In this document: positions 24,107 to 26,361 of the stretch, piece after piece | Position numbering within the stretch: position 1 is the stretch's first letter | Layout: every line of letters begins with the position of its first letter | Assembly: GCA_049890295.1 (NCBI GenBank) | Contig: JBMHBP010000015.1 | Span: 1 to 26,361 of the forward strand | Source of the DNA: GCA-2862585 sp049890295 | Lineage (GTDB): Bacteria > Bacteroidota > Bacteroidia > Flavobacteriales > UBA7312 | Length of the DNA: 26,361 nt | Direction: 5' to 3' | The notes under the pieces: model-generated | Seen by the model: only the letters and a program-made list of their open reading frames with translations | Database searches by the model: none | Told to the model about the DNA's origin: nothing | Made by a program: the position numbers and the translations under genes

Positions 24107-24867
24107 AACTCTATACTCAATCCATCGTAAGCCAGTTGAAAACTATCTTCAAGTAACTTATTAGTGTCGTTGTGTGTACCCATAAGGTGACTAATATGGG
24201 TGAAGTATACCCGTTCTGCTTGTGTAGATTTAGCCAAGGCAACAGCTTCATCTAAAGTAAAATGAGATAAGTGTTTTTCTTTTCTTAAAGCATTCAATAT
24301 TAACACTTTACAGTCTTTTATCTTTTCTATTTGTTTAGCATCAATATAATTAGCATCTGTTATATAAACTAAGTCATTAATACGGTAACCGAAGACTTGT
24401 AATTTATGATGTAGAAGTTCTATAGATTGAAAAGTAATATCCCCAACTTGAAATATTGAGTCAGCATCAATGGTGTGAAAATTTACCTTAGGAACTCCGG
24501 GGTACTTAAATGATGAAAAGACATAATGAAACTCATTTCTTAAGGCTTTTTGAACAGCCTCAGATGCATAAATGGGCATATCAGTTTTAAATTTGAAATT
24601 AAATGCCCTAACATCATCCATTCCGGCTACATGATCTTTATGCTCATGAGTATAAACAATAGCATTCAATCGTTGAACAGCATTGGAAAGCATTTGCTGT
24701 CTAAAATCTGGACCAGTATCTATCACCACAGAAGTGGTATCACTCTCTATTAGTACTGAGGAACGTAATCGTTTATCCTGTGGATTTTCTGATTTACACA
24801 CTATACAATTACAGGCAATAACGGGAACGCCTTGAGAAGTTCCAGTACCTAAAAAGGTGAGTTTCAT
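24103..24867 (-). CDS. PhnP-like metallo-beta-lactamase-fold hydrolase
   Basis: The sequence encodes 254 residues. The fold begins MKLTFLGTGTSQGVPV and carries the metal motif HEHKDH at 74-79 (THEHKDHVAGMDD). Further ligands are likely Asp171 (YITDAN) and His224 (FTHISH). A CNCIVC cluster near 19-24 matches the structural zinc site of PhnP-type phosphodiesterases. PhnP itself cleaves cyclic ribose phosphate in phosphonate breakdown. No phn genes are present, so the substrate is open and a general cyclic phosphodiesterase is a fair guess. The gene converges on the dihydroorotase-like gene with overlapping stop codons (24103-24106), leaving no room for a separate terminator. Confidence 0.9.
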   Translation of the reverse strand: MKLTFLGTGTSQGVPVIACNCIVCKSENPQDKRLRSSVLIESDTTSVVIDTGPDFRQQMLSNAVQRLNAIVYTHEHKDHVAGMDDVRAFNFKFKTDMPIYASEAVQKALRNEFHYVFSSFKYPGVPKVNFHTIDADSIFQVGDITFQSIELLHHKLQVFGYRINDLVYITDANYIDAKQIEKIKDCKVLILNALRKEKHLSHFTLDEAVALAKSTQAERVYFTHISHLMGTHNDTNKLLEDSFQLAYDGLSIEF

Positions 24868-24885
24868 TTTTTAAATTATTTTATT

Positions 24886-24893
24886 CAAAAATA
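24886..24893 (-). promoter_or_regulatory. -7 promoter element of the PhnP-like gene
   Basis: The minus strand reads TATTTTTG, a full TAnnTTTG match, 18 nt upstream of the ATG at 24867. No -33 TTG is seen at the expected spacing. Confidence 0.45.
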
Positions 24894-24905
24894 AGATTTA
24901 AATAG

Positions 24906-24935
24906 TTGATATTTCATATTCTGTTTTTACATTTG
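24906..24935 (+). promoter_or_regulatory. promoter of the 24952 gene (consensus -33 and -7)
   Basis: TTG at 24906-24908 and TACATTTG at 24928-24935 are separated by 19 nt, the best match to the Bacteroidota promoter consensus in this window. Predicted start is about 24940, leaving a leader of about 12 nt before the ATG at 24952. Confidence 0.7.
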
Positions 24936-24951
24936 TGAAAAGTATCCGACA

Positions 24952-26355
24952 ATGACAAAAGAACTGATCTTATCTCCCAAACAAAAGGCACTACAAGTGA
25001 ACTTAGATGAAACCATTTATGGCACATTTGCTGAAATTGGTGCCGGACAAGAAGTGGTTCGGCATTTCTTTAGGGCTGGAGGAGCTTCGGGAACCATTGC
25101 AAAAACCATGTCAGCCTATGATAAAGACTTCAGTGACGCTATTTATACCAAAGAAGTTGATGGTAGATACGTTTCCCGATCGAGACTAAAAAAAATGTTG
25201 GAACATGAATATGGACTAATCGAAAGTCGTTTAAAACGTAGCGAACACCCCAAAAAACGGTATTTCACCTTTGCCAACACCATTGCTACTATCAACTATT
25301 CAAAAACTATCAAAGGCCATGGGTGGATGGGTTGTCGCTTCCAAACATCACCAGATAAAGACTACAACGAGGTTATCTTACATATTCGATTAAACGATTC
25401 TGATGCTCAACTTCAGCAAGAAACTATTGGCGTGATGGGTACCAATCTCATTTACGCTTGTTTTAATCATCATGAGCATCCCAAAACATTCATCAAATCC
25501 CTCTATGATAATCTGAGTAGAGATAATGTGGAGTTGGATATGATTCATATGGAAGGCCCAGACTTTGAACATGTCGATAATAGACTTATGAGTTTGACCT
25601 TGGTAAAGGAAGGAATGACCGATGCCGTTATTTTTGGACCAGATGGTAAAAACCAACAGCCATCTGATATTCTTTACAAAAAAAATATCCTGACTATCAG
25701 AGGTAGTTTTAGACCTGTTACTAAAGTAAATTTAGATATGATGGAAAATGGCTATAAAGCCTTTATAGAAGAAAATCGTGTTAAAAAGGATAATGTACAG
25801 TTACTGTTTGAAATCACTTTAACCAATCTAAAAATGGAGGGCGATATCGACGAGAAAGACTTCTTAGATCGAGCCGATATTTTATGTTCTCTTGGTCATA
25901 CGGTATTGATTTCTAATTATAGAAAGTATTATAAACTTATTGAGTATTTTTCCAATTACACCAAAGCCAGAATGGGGCTTATTATTGGGGTAAACAATGT
26001 TCTTGAAATTTTTGATGACATGTATTATCGTAACCTCAATGGTGGTATTTTAGAAGCATTCGGAATTTTATTTACTCGCGATCTTAAAATTTACCTCTAC
26101 CCATATCAAGCAGACATAAAAGAAGAATTGCTTAATAGTGAAAATATACCCATCAAAAAGCGATTACGACCATTATATGATTACCTTCTAAAGAACGGTA
26201 GAATCAAGGACTTAGGCTATAATGATGATGTATTACAAATATTTTCCAGAGATATATTGAAAAAAATCAAGAAAGAAGAAAGTGGCTGGCAAGAAGGTGT
26301 TCCTGATGGAGTCAGTGAAATCATTCTTGAAAAGAAACTATTTGGCATCAAATAA
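24952..26355 (+). CDS. conserved protein of uncertain function (relatives labelled nicotinate-nucleotide adenylyltransferase)
   Basis: This encodes 467 residues, complete within the window, with no signal peptide or membrane helix. The most conserved-looking stretch is near the N-terminus (IYGTFAEIGAGQEVVRHFFR, then AGGASGTIAKTMSAYDKDFS). Others are FTFANTIATINYSKTIKGHG and MGLIIGVNNVLEIFDDMYY. I recognise it as a widespread Bacteroidota family whose members carry inherited names such as nicotinate-nucleotide adenylyltransferase or TonB-dependent receptor. Neither fits: I see no GGTFDPxHxGH nucleotidyltransferase motif, no ISSTxIR motif, no signal peptide and no barrel. A cytoplasmic enzyme is plausible but the reaction is unknown. 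It has its own strong promoter and diverges from the PhnP-like gene. Confidence 0.8.
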   Translation: MTKELILSPKQKALQVNLDETIYGTFAEIGAGQEVVRHFFRAGGASGTIAKTMSAYDKDFSDAIYTKEVDGRYVSRSRLKKMLEHEYGLIESRLKRSEHPKKRYFTFANTIATINYSKTIKGHGWMGCRFQTSPDKDYNEVILHIRLNDSDAQLQQETIGVMGTNLIYACFNHHEHPKTFIKSLYDNLSRDNVELDMIHMEGPDFEHVDNRLMSLTLVKEGMTDAVIFGPDGKNQQPSDILYKKNILTIRGSFRPVTKVNLDMMENGYKAFIEENRVKKDNVQLLFEITLTNLKMEGDIDEKDFLDRADILCSLGHTVLISNYRKYYKLIEYFSNYTKARMGLIIGVNNVLEIFDDMYYRNLNGGILEAFGILFTRDLKIYLYPYQADIKEELLNSENIPIKKRLRPLYDYLLKNGRIKDLGYNDDVLQIFSRDILKKIKKEESGWQEGVPDGVSEIILEKKLFGIK

Positions 26356-26361
26356 AAAGCT

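Overview
The window looks like chromosomal DNA from a low-GC member of the Bacteroidota, most probably a flavobacterium. The evidence is: a DnaE carrying its own N-terminal exonuclease, an S16 protein with a long Ala/Glu/Pro tail, Bacteroidota-restricted families (DUF4294, DUF5916 barrel, BatA-type vWA protein), absence of clear Shine-Dalgarno sequences, and repeated matches to the Bacteroidota -7 promoter element TAnnTTTG. Nearly all of it is dense housekeeping DNA. I see no CRISPR array, transposase, integrase or recognisable defence system.

Layout. 1-2002 (minus): a pair of secreted proteins, a beta-helix protein and an overlapping protein cut by the window edge. This block is visibly more AT-rich than the rest. 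2234-2308: a tRNA-Asp(GTC) whose 3' end faces that block. 2394-8102 (minus): DUF58 vWA protein, thioredoxin, and DNA polymerase III alpha. 8273-9521 (plus): rpsP-rimM. 9576-10148 (plus): DUF4294 protein. 10153-11721 (minus): pcm and a 3-hydroxyacyl-CoA dehydrogenase. 11791-15047 (plus): Gfo/Idh/MocA oxidoreductase, a lipoprotein and a polyprenyl sugar-phosphate transferase. 15050-17777 (minus): accC and sucC. 17877-24106 (plus): DUF5916 outer-membrane protein coupled to a LolD-like ATPase, then a BatA-like vWA membrane protein coupled to a dihydroorotase homologue that lacks its metal-binding histidines. 24103-24867 (minus): PhnP-like metallo-hydrolase. 24952-26355 (plus): a conserved protein of uncertain function.

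Genes working together. rpsP and rimM supply a 30S protein and a 30S maturation factor. DnaE combines polymerisation and probable proofreading. sucC, accC and the hydroxyacyl-CoA dehydrogenase belong to central carbon and acyl-CoA metabolism. The lipoprotein and the sugar transferase overlap and may share a role at the cell surface. Several neighbours are translationally coupled by 4- to 11-nt overlaps.

The most interesting points are the histidine-depleted dihydroorotase homologue coupled to the BatA-like gene, the 33-bp tandem repeat inside rpsP, two co-directional gene pairs whose downstream start codon sits directly behind an intrinsic terminator, a probable leaderless GTG gene, and the AT-rich surface-protein block on the 3' side of the tRNA gene.
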